DNA from: Rubrivivax sp.
GTDB taxonomy: Bacteria > Pseudomonadota > Gammaproteobacteria > Burkholderiales > Burkholderiaceae_C
Assembly: GCA_016789865.1 (NCBI GenBank)
Contig: JAEUPC010000069.1
Coordinates: 16,815-80,814 of the forward strand
Direction of reading: 5' to 3'
Length of the DNA stretch: 64,000 nucleotides
The position numbers and the translations under genes were made by a program. A model generated the notes under the pieces. The model saw nothing but the letters and a program-made list of their open reading frames with translations, ran no database searches and had not been told where the DNA came from. This document shows positions 18,043 to 26,894 of this stretch, piece by piece (the first letter of the stretch is position 1; each line of letters starts with the position of its first letter).

Positions 18043-19419
18043 ATGGCCCGCAATACCACCGTCGCCGCCGACACCGGCGCACCGCCCGTCACGCGCGATC
18101 TTGCGCGTTTCGTCACGCAGCACCCCTCACGCGGCTGGGGCGACGCCGTCGAGCATGAGGCGCATCGCACCTTTGTCAACTGGCTGGGCTGCGCGGTCGG
18201 CGCGGCGCACCACGAGAGCGTCAGCGCCGCGCTGGCCGCCGTGCAGGTGCTGCAGCCGGCGCCGCAGGCCACCGTGCTCGGCCGCCACGAGCGCGTGGAC
18301 ATCGCCAGCGCCGCGCTCGTCAACGGCATTGCCTCGCACACCTTCGACTTCGACGACACGCACCTGAAGACCATCATCCACCCGGGCGGCCCGGTGGCCA
18401 GCGCCCTGCTCGCGTTGGCCGAGCTGAAGGGCGAGGCGGTCAACGGCCGCGGGCTGGTCGACGCGCTGGTGCTCGGCATCGACGTCGCCTGCCGCGTCGG
18501 CAACGCCGTCTACCCCGAGCACTACGACCGCGGCTGGCACATCACCGGCTCCACCGGCATGCTGGGCGCCGCCGCCGGCTGCGCGCGGCTGCTCGGCCTG
18601 AGCGAGCAGCAAGCGACGATGGCGCTGGGCATCGCAGCCAGCCAGCCGGTGGGCCTGCGCGAACAGTTCGGCTCGATGACCAAGCCGCTTCACCCCGGCG
18701 CCGCCGCGCGCGCCGGGCTGATGGCCGCGCTGATGGCACAGCACGGCTTCACCGCCAGCCCGCGCGCGCTGGAGGCCCCGCGCGGCCTGATGCAGGTCTT
18801 CTCCACCAAGTGCGACTGGCGCGAGATCGGCGGCGAGATCGGCTCGCGCTTCGAGATCAGCTTCAATACCTACAAGCCGTTCGCCTGCGGCATCGTCATC
18901 CACCCCAGCATCGAAGCCTGCGTGCAGCTGCGCGCGCAGGGCATCAGCGCCGCCGACATCGAACGCATCGAGCTGAAGGTGCATTCGCTGGTGCTCGAAC
19001 TCACCGGCAACAAAGAGCCCGCCGACGGCCTGCAGGCCAAGTTCAGCGTCTACCACGGCTGCGCCGCGGGCCTGGTGTTCGGCCGTGCCGGCGAGCACGA
19101 GTTCGACGACGCGGTGGTCAACCGCGCCGACATCGTGGAGCTGCGCAGCAAGGTGGTGGCCACGGTGAATGCCGGCATCGCCGAAGACGAGTGCCGGCTG
19201 GCCGCCGTGCTGCGCGACGGCCGCCGCATCGACGTGCACATCCAGCACGCCGTGGGGTCGCTCGAGAGGCCGATGAGCGACGCGGCGCTGGAAGCGAAGT
19301 TCCATTCGCTCGCCGACCCCGTGCTCGGCACGCAGCGCAGCACGGCGTTGCTGCAGGCTGCCTGGCAGGTGGGGCAGGCGCCGCAGCTGCCCCCGCTGGC
19401 CGCGCTGGCGCGGCCCTGA
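18043..19419 (+). CDS. MmgE/PrpD family protein
   Basis: This 458-residue protein belongs to the MmgE/PrpD family, which includes 2-methylcitrate dehydratase and cis-aconitate decarboxylase. Members dehydrate or isomerise tri- and dicarboxylates. The helical lyase domain shows FVNWLGCAVGAAHHESV, SHTFDFDDTHLKTIIHPGGP (conserved family region near residue 105), GWHITGSTGMLGAAAGCARL and MTKPLHPGAAARAGL. The C-terminal domain has FSVYHGCAAGLVFG. Its place among Bug binding proteins suggests that it acts on an imported carboxylate, but the exact substrate cannot be read from sequence. The ATG is preceded by a repeat tract, and no strong ribosome binding site is visible. Confidence 0.9.
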   Translation: MARNTTVAADTGAPPVTRDLARFVTQHPSRGWGDAVEHEAHRTFVNWLGCAVGAAHHESVSAALAAVQVLQPAPQATVLGRHERVDIASAALVNGIASHTFDFDDTHLKTIIHPGGPVASALLALAELKGEAVNGRGLVDALVLGIDVACRVGNAVYPEHYDRGWHITGSTGMLGAAAGCARLLGLSEQQATMALGIAASQPVGLREQFGSMTKPLHPGAAARAGLMAALMAQHGFTASPRALEAPRGLMQVFSTKCDWREIGGEIGSRFEISFNTYKPFACGIVIHPSIEACVQLRAQGISAADIERIELKVHSLVLELTGNKEPADGLQAKFSVYHGCAAGLVFGRAGEHEFDDAVVNRADIVELRSKVVATVNAGIAEDECRLAAVLRDGRRIDVHIQHAVGSLERPMSDAALEAKFHSLADPVLGTQRSTALLQAAWQVGQAPQLPPLAALARP

Positions 19420-19488
19420 CGCGCATCCCGACGTCGCCATGCGTCGCCCCGCAGGCTTGCGCAGCACCCACCGACCCCGTTGCGCGCC

Positions 19489-20511
19489 ATGAAAGACCCC
19501 ATGACTCACACCATGACCCGCCGCCGGACCCACCCTGCCGCTTGCCTGTTGGCCTTCGGGCTGTAGCTGCCCGTCGTGGCGCCGGCTCAGCAGCCGGCGG
19601 GCGCGGGTGCCGCCGACTACCCCAGCCGCCCGGTGCGCGTCATCGTGCCCTTCTCGCCCGGCGGTGCCGTCGACGGCCCGACGCGCGCCGTGGCCGCCGA
19701 GCTGGGCCGCCGCCTGAAGCAGCAGTTCATCATCGAGAACAAGCCCGGCGCCGGCGCCACCATCGGCGCCGAGCAGGTGGCCAAGGCGCCGCCCGACGGC
19801 TACACGCTGCTGCTGGCCTCGCAGACCAATGCCATCAGCGCCACGCTGTACCCGAAGCTCGCGTTCGCGCCGTTGGACGACTTCGCCGGCATCTCGCTGC
19901 TGGGCCGCGAGCCCGGCGTGCTCGTCGTGCATCCCGGCCTGCCGGCGCGCAATGTCGCCGAGCTCGTCGCAATGGCCAAGGAACGCAACGGCAACCTGAA
20001 CTACGCGAGTTCGGGCAACGGCAGCGGGCAGCACCTGTTCATGGCCATGTTCGCCAGCATGGCCGGCATCAGGCTCACCCACGTGCCCTACCGCGGCAGC
20101 GGACAGGCCACCACCGATCTGCTGGCCGGCACCGTGCCGATGGCCTTTCCGGGCAGCGCCGGCATGGTCAAGCACATCCAGGCCGGCAAGCTGCGCGCGC
20201 TGGCGGTGAGCGGCACCCAGCGCGCACCGAACCTGCCCGAGGTGCCCACCCTGGCCGAGGCCGGGTTGCCCGGGTACTCGGCCTACGTGTGGATGGGGCT
20301 GCTGGCGCCCAAGGGCACGCCGCAGGCCATCATCGACAAGCTGCATGCCGAGGTGAAGGCCGCCCTCGCCGCGCCCGAGGTGCGCACGTATTTCGCCGAG
20401 GCCGGCATCGAGGTGGCCGGCAGCACGCCGGCCGAGATGGACGCCTACTTCCGCGAGGAGCGCGACCGCTGGGCGCGCGTGATCAAGGAAACCGGCGCGA
20501 AGATCGACTGA
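19489..20511 (+). pseudogene. Bug-type solute-binding protein (4) with an amber codon in the signal peptide
   Basis: The frame starting at ATG 19489 (or 19501 or 19513) encodes a classic signal peptide, MTRRRTHPAACLLAFGL. An in-frame TAG at 19564-19566 interrupts it inside the hydrophobic core, after which LPVVAPAQQ and a full Bug domain continue. The downstream domain is intact: YPSRPVRVIVPFSPGGAVDG, NKPGAGATIGAEQVAK, PPDGYTLLLAS and HVPYRGSGQATTDLLAGTV. Initiation at the GTG at 19576 would give a 311-residue protein without a signal peptide, stranded in the cytoplasm. A recent nonsense mutation, a sequencing error or amber readthrough could explain this. The ORF ends 15 bp before the next gene. 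Confidence 0.8.
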
Positions 20512-20526
20512 AGAGGACCCTCATCC

Positions 20527-21459
20527 ATGACCCCCATCACCGGCGTCGAGCACCGGACGACCAAGCACACACCCGACGGCGAGGTGCGCCTGTACCTGTG
20601 GGAGAAGTTCGCCGGCTCGGCCGACGAGCAGCGCGGCAAGCCGGCCGCGCTGTTCGTGCACGGCAGCTCGATGGCCAGCACCCCCACCTTCGACCTCACC
20701 GTGCCCGGGCGCCCGGACAGTTCGGTGATGGACTGGTTCGCCGCGCGCGGCTTTGTCTGCTGGTGCGTGGACATGGAAGGTTATGGCCGCAGCGCCAAGC
20801 ACCGCGACATCTACTGCGACATCGCCAACGGCGCGGCCGACCTGGCCGCTGCCACCGACTACATCGCCAGGGCGCGCGGCGTCACGAGCTTTCACACCTA
20901 CGGCATCAGTTCGGGCGCGCTGCGCGCGGCGCTCTTTGCGCAGCAGCACCCCGAGCGCGTGTCGCGGCTGGCGCTGGATGCTTTCGTGTGGACCGGCGCC
21001 GGCGCCCCCACGCTGGAGCAGCGGCGAAAGAAGCTGCCCGAGTTCCTGGCCAGCAAGCGCCGGCCGATCGACCGCAAGTTCGTCTATTCGATCTTCGAGC
21101 GCGACCACCCCGACTGCGCCGACCGCGCCACGGTGGACGCCTTCGCCGACGCCATCCTGGCGCTGGACGACAGCATGCCCAACGGCACCTACATCGACAT
21201 GTGCAGCAGGCTGCCGGTGGTCGACCCGGCGAAGATCACCGTACCGACGCTCGTGCTGCGCGGCCAGTTCGACGGCATCGCCTCGATGGCCGACCTGATC
21301 GACTTCTTCGTGCGCCTGCCCTCACCGGACAAGCAGTTCACGGTGATGAACGGCATCAGCCACGCCAGCTTCCAGCAGAAGAACTACAAGATGGTCTACC
21401 AGATCCTGCACGCCTACTTCACGCAGCCGGCGCCGGTGTACACCGCGGCGTCGCACTGA
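20527..21459 (+). CDS. Alpha/beta hydrolase
   Basis: This 310-residue alpha/beta-hydrolase fold protein is probably an esterase or carboxylic-ester/lactone hydrolase. The oxyanion region FVHGSSM is near residue 44, and the nucleophile elbow GISSG at 126-130 places the catalytic serine at 128. The acid is probably Asp249 in GQFDG, and His279 in SHASF completes the triad. There is no signal peptide, so it is cytoplasmic. It follows the Bug gene by 15 bp with GAGGACCC as likely ribosome binding site, so the two are co-transcribed. Together with the MmgE/PrpD protein it may process an imported compound; that pathway role is inferred. Confidence 0.88.
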   Translation: MTPITGVEHRTTKHTPDGEVRLYLWEKFAGSADEQRGKPAALFVHGSSMASTPTFDLTVPGRPDSSVMDWFAARGFVCWCVDMEGYGRSAKHRDIYCDIANGAADLAAATDYIARARGVTSFHTYGISSGALRAALFAQQHPERVSRLALDAFVWTGAGAPTLEQRRKKLPEFLASKRRPIDRKFVYSIFERDHPDCADRATVDAFADAILALDDSMPNGTYIDMCSRLPVVDPAKITVPTLVLRGQFDGIASMADLIDFFVRLPSPDKQFTVMNGISHASFQQKNYKMVYQILHAYFTQPAPVYTAASH

Positions 21460-21504
21460 GGCGGGCCGCGTCGCCGGGCCGAGGCGGGCGCCGTGCAATC
21501 GGCG

Positions 21505-23091
21505 TCAGTCGATGCGCACCCACTGCACCCGTACCGCGGCGTCCGGCATCACCACCGCGCTGACGTTGCGCCGCGCCGCCCAGGTGATCATCTGGCGGTG
21601 CAGCGGCAGCAGGAACTGCTGCTCGTGCACGCGCCGCTGCACCCGGGCGATCAGCTCGCGGCGGCGCTCCACATTCATCTCCACGCCGGCCGCGTCGATC
21701 CAGGCGTCGGCGGTCTCGTCGCCGATGCGGCCGTAGTTGTAGCTGCCCTTCTGCGACCTCGGCTCGGGGCGGTGCACGATGGGGTCGAGCAGACCCTGCG
21801 CGTCGGTCGTGCCGCCGCCCCAGCCCAGCAGGTAGAAGCTGGTGTCGAAACGCTCGATCTTCTGGAAGAAGAGGGTCTTCGGCCGCGCATCGACACGCAC
21901 CTTCACGCCCACGCGGCCGAGCATCGCCGCCACCGCCACGCAGATGGCCTGGTCGTTGACGTAGCGGTCATTGGGGCAGTCCAGCGTCACCTCGAATCCT
22001 TCGGCGTAGCCAGCCTGCGCCAGCAGCGCGCGCGCACGCGCCGGGTCGGGCGGCACGCGCTGCTCCAGCTCGGGCGCCAGGCAGCCCACCGCCGAGGTGG
22101 CCGCGCAGCCGGTGGGCACGCTCTGGCCGCGCATCGTGGCCGCCTTGATCGCCTCGGCGTCGATGGCCACCGCGAAGGCCTGGCGCACACGCGGGTCCTT
22201 GAACGGGTTGCGGCCCTTCACGCTGGCGTGCAGCAGTTCGTCGCGGCCCATGTCCATCACGAAGAACAGCACGCGGTTCTCGGGCCCCTGCAGCAGCTTG
22301 ACCGCGTGGTCGCGCGCCAGGCGCGCGATGTCGGCCGGCGGCGTGTCGTGCGTGAAGTGAATGTCACCCGACAGCAGCGCCGCGGTGCGCGTGCTGTCGT
22401 TGGCGATCGGCGTGTAGACGACGCGCGCCACGTTGCCCTCGAAGCGGTCCCACCAGCCCGCGTGGCGGACCAGCGTGATGCGCACGCCCGGCTCGAAGCT
22501 CTCGATGGCGAAGGGGCCGGTGCCCATCGCGCGGCGCGTCGAGGCGGCCTCCTCCTTCTTCGAGAAGTTGGGCACCTGCTCTGATCTGTTCGCCCTGGAC
22601 CAGGCCGCGCTCATGATGCGCACGTTCTGCTGGTGCTCCAGCAACAGCGGGTTGGGCTTGTCCAGCCTGAGCTCGAAGCGGCGCTCGTCCAGCAGCACCG
22701 GCTTGCCCAGCTGCCGCGCGAAGAACGCCTGCTGCGAACTGGCCTGCTGCGCGCGCTCGATGGAGAACACCGCGTCGGCCGCGGTGAGCGGCGTGCCGTC
22801 GGAGAACTTCACGCCGGCGCGCATGGTGAAGCGCCAGGTGGTGTCGTTGACCACCTCCCAGCGTTCGGCCAGCGCCGGCTCGATCTGCTGCTGGCGGTTG
22901 CGCCGCGCCAGCTGTTCGTAGACATGGCCCAGCACGCTGTCGGTCAGGCCCTCGTTGAACGAGTGCGGGTCGAGCGTGCCGATGTCGCCGCGGCCGGCCC
23001 AGCGCAGGGTCTGGGCCTGCGCGGGCGCCGGCAGACCGGCCAGCCACAGGCCCAGCAGCAGCCCTGCGCAGAGTCGATGAATCACGGTCAT
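21505..23091 (-). CDS. ABC transporter substrate-binding protein, family 5 (peptide/nickel type)
   Basis: This 528-residue periplasmic binding protein belongs to the DppA/OppA family. The signal peptide ([20 protein letters not shown], cleavage near AQAQ) is followed by [18 protein letters not shown]. Further signatures are [50 protein letters not shown] and [28 protein letters not shown] just before the ATG is a good ribosome binding site. No permease or ATPase gene is adjacent, so it is an orphan here. Ligand is probably a peptide or similar small molecule, not determinable from sequence. It is divergent from mutS with only 50 bp between start codons. Confidence 0.92.
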   Translation of the reverse strand: MTVIHRLCAGLLLGLWLAGLPAPAQAQTLRWAGRGDIGTLDPHSFNEGLTDSVLGHVYEQLARRNRQQQIEPALAERWEVVNDTTWRFTMRAGVKFSDGTPLTAADAVFSIERAQQASSQQAFFARQLGKPVLLDERRFELRLDKPNPLLLEHQQNVRIMSAAWSRANRSEQVPNFSKKEEAASTRRAMGTGPFAIESFEPGVRITLVRHAGWWDRFEGNVARVVYTPIANDSTRTAALLSGDIHFTHDTPPADIARLARDHAVKLLQGPENRVLFFVMDMGRDELLHASVKGRNPFKDPRVRQAFAVAIDAEAIKAATMRGQSVPTGCAATSAVGCLAPELEQRVPPDPARARALLAQAGYAEGFEVTLDCPNDRYVNDQAICVAVAAMLGRVGVKVRVDARPKTLFFQKIERFDTSFYLLGWGGGTTDAQGLLDPIVHRPEPRSQKGSYNYGRIGDETADAWIDAAGVEMNVERRRELIARVQRRVHEQQFLLPLHRQMITWAARRNVSAVVMPDAAVRVQWVRID

Positions 23092-23141
23092 GCTTCCCTC
23101 TCGCGGCGAGCGCGCCGCCCTCGCCTACCATTGCCGGCTCG

Positions 23142-25775
23142 ATGACCGAACCGCCCCCGCCCGTGCCGCCGTGGCAGCGCGACCTCAGCGCGCACACGCC
23201 GATGATGGCGCAGTACCTGCGCATCAAGGCCGAGCACGCCGACACGCTCGTCTTCTACCGGATGGGCGACTTCTACGAGCTGTTCTACGACGACGCGCGC
23301 AAGGCCAACCGGCTGCTGGACATCACGCTCACCACGCGCGGGCAAAGCGCCGGCGAACCGGTGGTGATGGCCGGCGTGCCCGTGCACTCGGTGGAGAGCT
23401 ACCTCGCGCGGCTCATCAAGCTGGGCGAAGCGGTGGCGATTGCCGAACAGGTGGGCGACGTGGCCACTGCCAAGGGGCCCGTGGAGCGCAAGGTGGTGCG
23501 CGTGGTGACGCCGGGCACCGTCACCGACACCGAGCTGCTGGCCGAGCGCGCCGACACGCTGCTGCTGGCGATCCACAAGCGGCGCGTGAAGGGCAGCGAG
23601 GCGAAGCCCGGCGGCTTTGCGTGGGGCCTGGCCTGGCTGGCGCTTTCGAGCGGTGAGCTGGGCCTCACCGAGTGCGGAGAACGCGAACTGCCGGCGTGGC
23701 TGGCGCGGCTCGATCCCGCGGAGATCCTGCACGAGGGCGGCCTCACGTTGCCCGAGGCGCTGGCCCAGGTGCGTGGTGCGCGCACGCCGCGCCCTGCGTG
23801 GCAGTTCGACGCTGCGCTGGGTGAACGCAAGCTGCGCGAACAGCTGGGCGTGGCCACGCTGGCCGGCTTCAACGCCCAGGATGCCGCCGTGGCCCATGGC
23901 GCGGCCGCCGCGCTGCTGTCGTTCGCCGAGCACACGCAGGGCCGAGCGCTCGCCCACTTGCGCTCGCTGGTCGTGCAGCGCGCCAGCGAGCTGCTGGAGC
24001 TGCCGCCCACCACGCACCGCAACCTGGAGCTGACGCAGACGCTGCGCGGCGAGCCCGCGCCGACGCTGCTGTCGCTGATCGACACCTGCCGCACCGGCAT
24101 GGGCAGCCGGCTGCTGCGCCACTGGCTCACGCACCCGCAGCGCGAACGCGGCGCCGCGCACGAGCGGCATGACGCCATCGCCGCTTTCGTCGCCGCGGGC
24201 TTCGAGCCGCTGCGCGAAGCGCTGCGAGGCGTCAGCGATGTGGAACGCATCACCGCGCGCACGGCGCTCAGGCAGGTGCGGCCGCGCGAGCTGGCGGGGC
24301 TGCGCCAGACGCTGGCGCTGCTGCCCGAACTGGCCGCGCGCGCGCCGCGCGAGTCGCCGCTGCTCGCCCGCCTGCACGCGGCCCTGGCGCCGCCTGCCGC
24401 GCTGGCCGCCGAGCTGCGCACGATCGCCGACGAGCCCGCGGTGCAGCTGCGCGACGGCGGTGTCATCGCGACCGGCATCGACACCGAACTCGATGAGCTG
24501 CGCGGCATCAACGCCCACGGCGACGCCTTCCTGCTGCAGCTGGAGGCGCGCGAGCGCGCTCGCACCGGCATTCCCAACCTGCGCGTGCAGTTCAACAAGG
24601 TGCACGGCTTCTATATCGAGGTCACCGGCTCGCACCTGGACAAGGTGCCCGCCGACTACCAGCGCCGGCAGACGCTGAAGAGCGCCGAGCGCTTCATCAC
24701 CCCGGAGCTGAAGGCCTTCGAAGACAAGGCGCTGGCCGCCGAAGAGCGGGCACTGGCACGCGAGAGGTGGCTCTACGAGCAGTTGCTCGACCGCCTGCAG
24801 CCGCATCTCGCGGCGCTGTCGGCGCTGGCCCGCTCGCTGGCCAGCCTGGACGCGCTGGCGGCGCTGGCCGAACGCGCGAGCACGCTGAACTGGTGCCGGC
24901 CCGAGTTCGTGAGCCACCCCTGCATCGACATCGAGGCCGGCCGCCACCCGGTGGTCGAAGCGCGGCTGGCCGAGACGAACTCGCCGCCGTTCATCGCCAA
25001 CCACTGCCGGCTCGACGCCAGGACGCGCATGCTCGTCGTCACCGGCCCGAACATGGGCGGCAAGAGCACCTTCATGCGGCAGGTGGCGCTCACCGTGCTG
25101 CTGGCGGCGATGGGGTCGTTCGTGCCGGCCACCGCCTGCCGGCTCGGCCCCGTCGACGCCATCCACACCCGCATCGGTGCGGCCGACGACCTGGCCAACG
25201 CGCAGTCGACCTTCATGCTCGAGATGACCGAGGCCGCCGCCATCGTGCACGGCGCCACCGAGCAAAGCCTCGTGCTGATGGACGAGATCGGCCGCGGCAC
25301 CAGCACCTTCGACGGCCTGGCACTCGCGGCGGCGATTGCCGCGCAGCTGCACGACCGGAACCGCGCCTTCACGCTGTTCGCCACGCACTACTTCGAGCTC
25401 ACCGAGTTCCCGGCCACCCACGAGCGGGCGATCAACGTGCATGTCGGCGCAGTGGAAAGCGGGCACGACATCGTCTTCCTGCACCAGATCGAGCCGGGCC
25501 CGGCCAGCCGCAGCTACGGCGTGCAGGTGGCGCGGCTGGCCGGCATGCCCGCGCCGCTGGTGCGGCAAGCCCGTGCCACGCTGGAAGCGCTGCAGGCCAA
25601 GGCGGCGGCGGGACAGGCGCAGGTGGACCTGTTCGCGCCACCAGCGGCCGCCGCGGCGCCCGAACCTTCGGCGCTGGAACGTGAGGTCGCGGCGCTCGAC
25701 CCGGACCGGCTCACCCCGCGCGAGGCGCTGGAGGCCTTGTACCGGCTGAAGTCGGCTGCGGCGCAGGGGCGCTGA
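23142..25775 (+). CDS. mutS: DNA mismatch repair protein MutS
   Basis: This 877-residue mismatch-recognition ATPase is of normal MutS1 length. The mismatch-binding domain has [12 protein letters not shown] and [15 protein letters not shown] with the Phe-x-Glu motif. The connector, lever and clamp regions include [12 protein letters not shown] and [11 protein letters not shown]. The ATPase has Walker [10 protein letters not shown] at 635-643, FMLEMTEAA, Walker [17 protein letters not shown] and THYFELTE. The C-terminal ~90 residues include an Ala/Pro spacer and the dimerisation helix [27 protein letters not shown] hexamer lies ten bases before the ATG. The stop codon lies inside a 25-bp tandem duplication (25761-25810). 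Confidence 0.97.
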   Translation: MTEPPPPVPPWQRDLSAHTPMMAQYLRIKAEHADTLVFYRMGDFYELFYDDARKANRLLDITLTTRGQSAGEPVVMAGVPVHSVESYLARLIKLGEAVAIAEQVGDVATAKGPVERKVVRVVTPGTVTDTELLAERADTLLLAIHKRRVKGSEAKPGGFAWGLAWLALSSGELGLTECGERELPAWLARLDPAEILHEGGLTLPEALAQVRGARTPRPAWQFDAALGERKLREQLGVATLAGFNAQDAAVAHGAAAALLSFAEHTQGRALAHLRSLVVQRASELLELPPTTHRNLELTQTLRGEPAPTLLSLIDTCRTGMGSRLLRHWLTHPQRERGAAHERHDAIAAFVAAGFEPLREALRGVSDVERITARTALRQVRPRELAGLRQTLALLPELAARAPRESPLLARLHAALAPPAALAAELRTIADEPAVQLRDGGVIATGIDTELDELRGINAHGDAFLLQLEARERARTGIPNLRVQFNKVHGFYIEVTGSHLDKVPADYQRRQTLKSAERFITPELKAFEDKALAAEERALARERWLYEQLLDRLQPHLAALSALARSLASLDALAALAERASTLNWCRPEFVSHPCIDIEAGRHPVVEARLAETNSPPFIANHCRLDARTRMLVVTGPNMGGKSTFMRQVALTVLLAAMGSFVPATACRLGPVDAIHTRIGAADDLANAQSTFMLEMTEAAAIVHGATEQSLVLMDEIGRGTSTFDGLALAAAIAAQLHDRNRAFTLFATHYFELTEFPATHERAINVHVGAVESGHDIVFLHQIEPGPASRSYGVQVARLAGMPAPLVRQARATLEALQAKAAAGQAQVDLFAPPAAAAAPEPSALEREVAALDPDRLTPREALEALYRLKSAAAQGR

Positions 25776-25810
25776 AGGCACCGCCGCGCAGGGGCGCTGA
25801 AGGCACCGCC
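25761..25810. repeat. Exact 25-bp tandem duplication across the mutS stop codon
   Basis: Two identical 25-bp copies (25761-25785 and 25786-25810), each beginning GCGCAGGGGCGCTGAAGG and containing a TGA in the same place, abut each other. A partial third copy starts at 25811. The first copy carries the mutS stop, and the second lies in the intergenic region. The rest of the 210-bp gap to the next gene shows no clear feature. Confidence 0.95.
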
Positions 25811-25985
25811 GCGCAGCGGCACTCGAGGCCAGACGTCGCACGGGCGCTGGGCGGGCGCCCGCGCAGCAAGGCAAGCCGCGGCACGCGCCGACTTGGCGCG
25901 CGACGCCGCCGCGCAATGGCTCTTGCGCCGCCGGGCAGGCAGGCCGGACCATCGCCGCACCGCGACTCGACGCCCGGACAACGCC

Positions 25986-26894
25986 ATGCACGCGCCCTTC
26001 GCCCAGGCAGCTCAGGCCCATGCCGGGGCTCACCCTGGGGTTCAACCCGCGGCCGAGCTCAACGGCTGGCCGGCGGCCGGTGCCATCGTGCTGCGCCGGG
26101 CCGAGGCAGGCACCGCGTGGCCTGCGGCCACCGACACCGAGCCACGCCTGTGGGTACTGTCCGCGGGCGACCTCGCCGCCGCCCAGGCCTGGGCGCGCGC
26201 AGCGGCCGGTGAAGGGCTGCGCGTGGGCTGCACGCCGCTCGCCGCGGGCGAGCCGGTGCCGGTCGGCATGGCCGAAGGCGAATGGCCCGGCGCGCCGGCG
26301 GCGGCATCGTCGCAAGCCATCGCGCTGCATGTGGCTGACGCGCTGGCGCCGCATCTGGCGCAGCTGCGTGCGCTGCGCGCGCGCTGGCCGCATGCGCCGC
26401 TGGTGGCCGTGGTGCGCGGCCTGCGCGACCTCGACCAGGTGCTGGCGCTCGAGATGGGTGCCGACGACGTGATCGATGCCGCCACGGCCGCGCCGGTGGT
26501 GGCCGCGCGGCTGCGCGCGCTGTGGCGCCGCGCCGGGGCGGCGCTGACCTCGCTGGCCGCCACGGCCGCCGAGCGCGAGCCGCCGCGCGAGCTGCGCTTC
26601 GGTGCGCTGCACCTGCTGCGCATGGAGCGCCAGGTGCGGCTGGCCGGCCAGCCGGTGCCGCTGACCGAAGGCGAGTTCGAGGTGCTGTGGCTGCTGGCCA
26701 GCCATGCCGGCCAGGCACTGTCGCGGCGCGACATCCTCAAGCGCGTGCGCGGGCTGGACGACCAGCCGCTGGACCGCAGCATCGACAGCCGCGTCTACCG
26801 CATCCGCGCCAAGCTCGGCGACAGCCACGCCACGGCGCCGCGCATCCGCACCGTGCGGCACCAGGGCTACGCGTTCTCGCCCACCGGGTGGTGA
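25986..26894 (+). CDS. OmpR-type winged-helix regulator with degraded receiver (regulator A)
   Basis: This protein of about 302 residues ends in an OmpR/PhoB-type winged helix at ~210-300: LTEGEFEVLWLLASHAGQ, LSRRDILKRVRG, DRSIDSRVYRIRAKLGD and IRTVRHQGYAFSP. These are the residues of the RstA/KdpE-like group. The part before it (~110-185) aligns with the second half of a receiver (PLVAVVRGLRDLDQVLALEMGADDVIDA). The acidic pocket is not visible, and the phospho-acceptor strand reads ALHVADALAP instead of the usual LLDLMLP. It is probably not phosphorylated, and no histidine kinase is nearby. The N-terminal ~100 residues are unrecognised. The 3' end overlaps the convergent MocR gene by 28 bp. 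Confidence 0.75.
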   Translation: MHAPFAQAAQAHAGAHPGVQPAAELNGWPAAGAIVLRRAEAGTAWPAATDTEPRLWVLSAGDLAAAQAWARAAAGEGLRVGCTPLAAGEPVPVGMAEGEWPGAPAAASSQAIALHVADALAPHLAQLRALRARWPHAPLVAVVRGLRDLDQVLALEMGADDVIDAATAAPVVAARLRALWRRAGAALTSLAATAAEREPPRELRFGALHLLRMERQVRLAGQPVPLTEGEFEVLWLLASHAGQALSRRDILKRVRGLDDQPLDRSIDSRVYRIRAKLGDSHATAPRIRTVRHQGYAFSPTGW

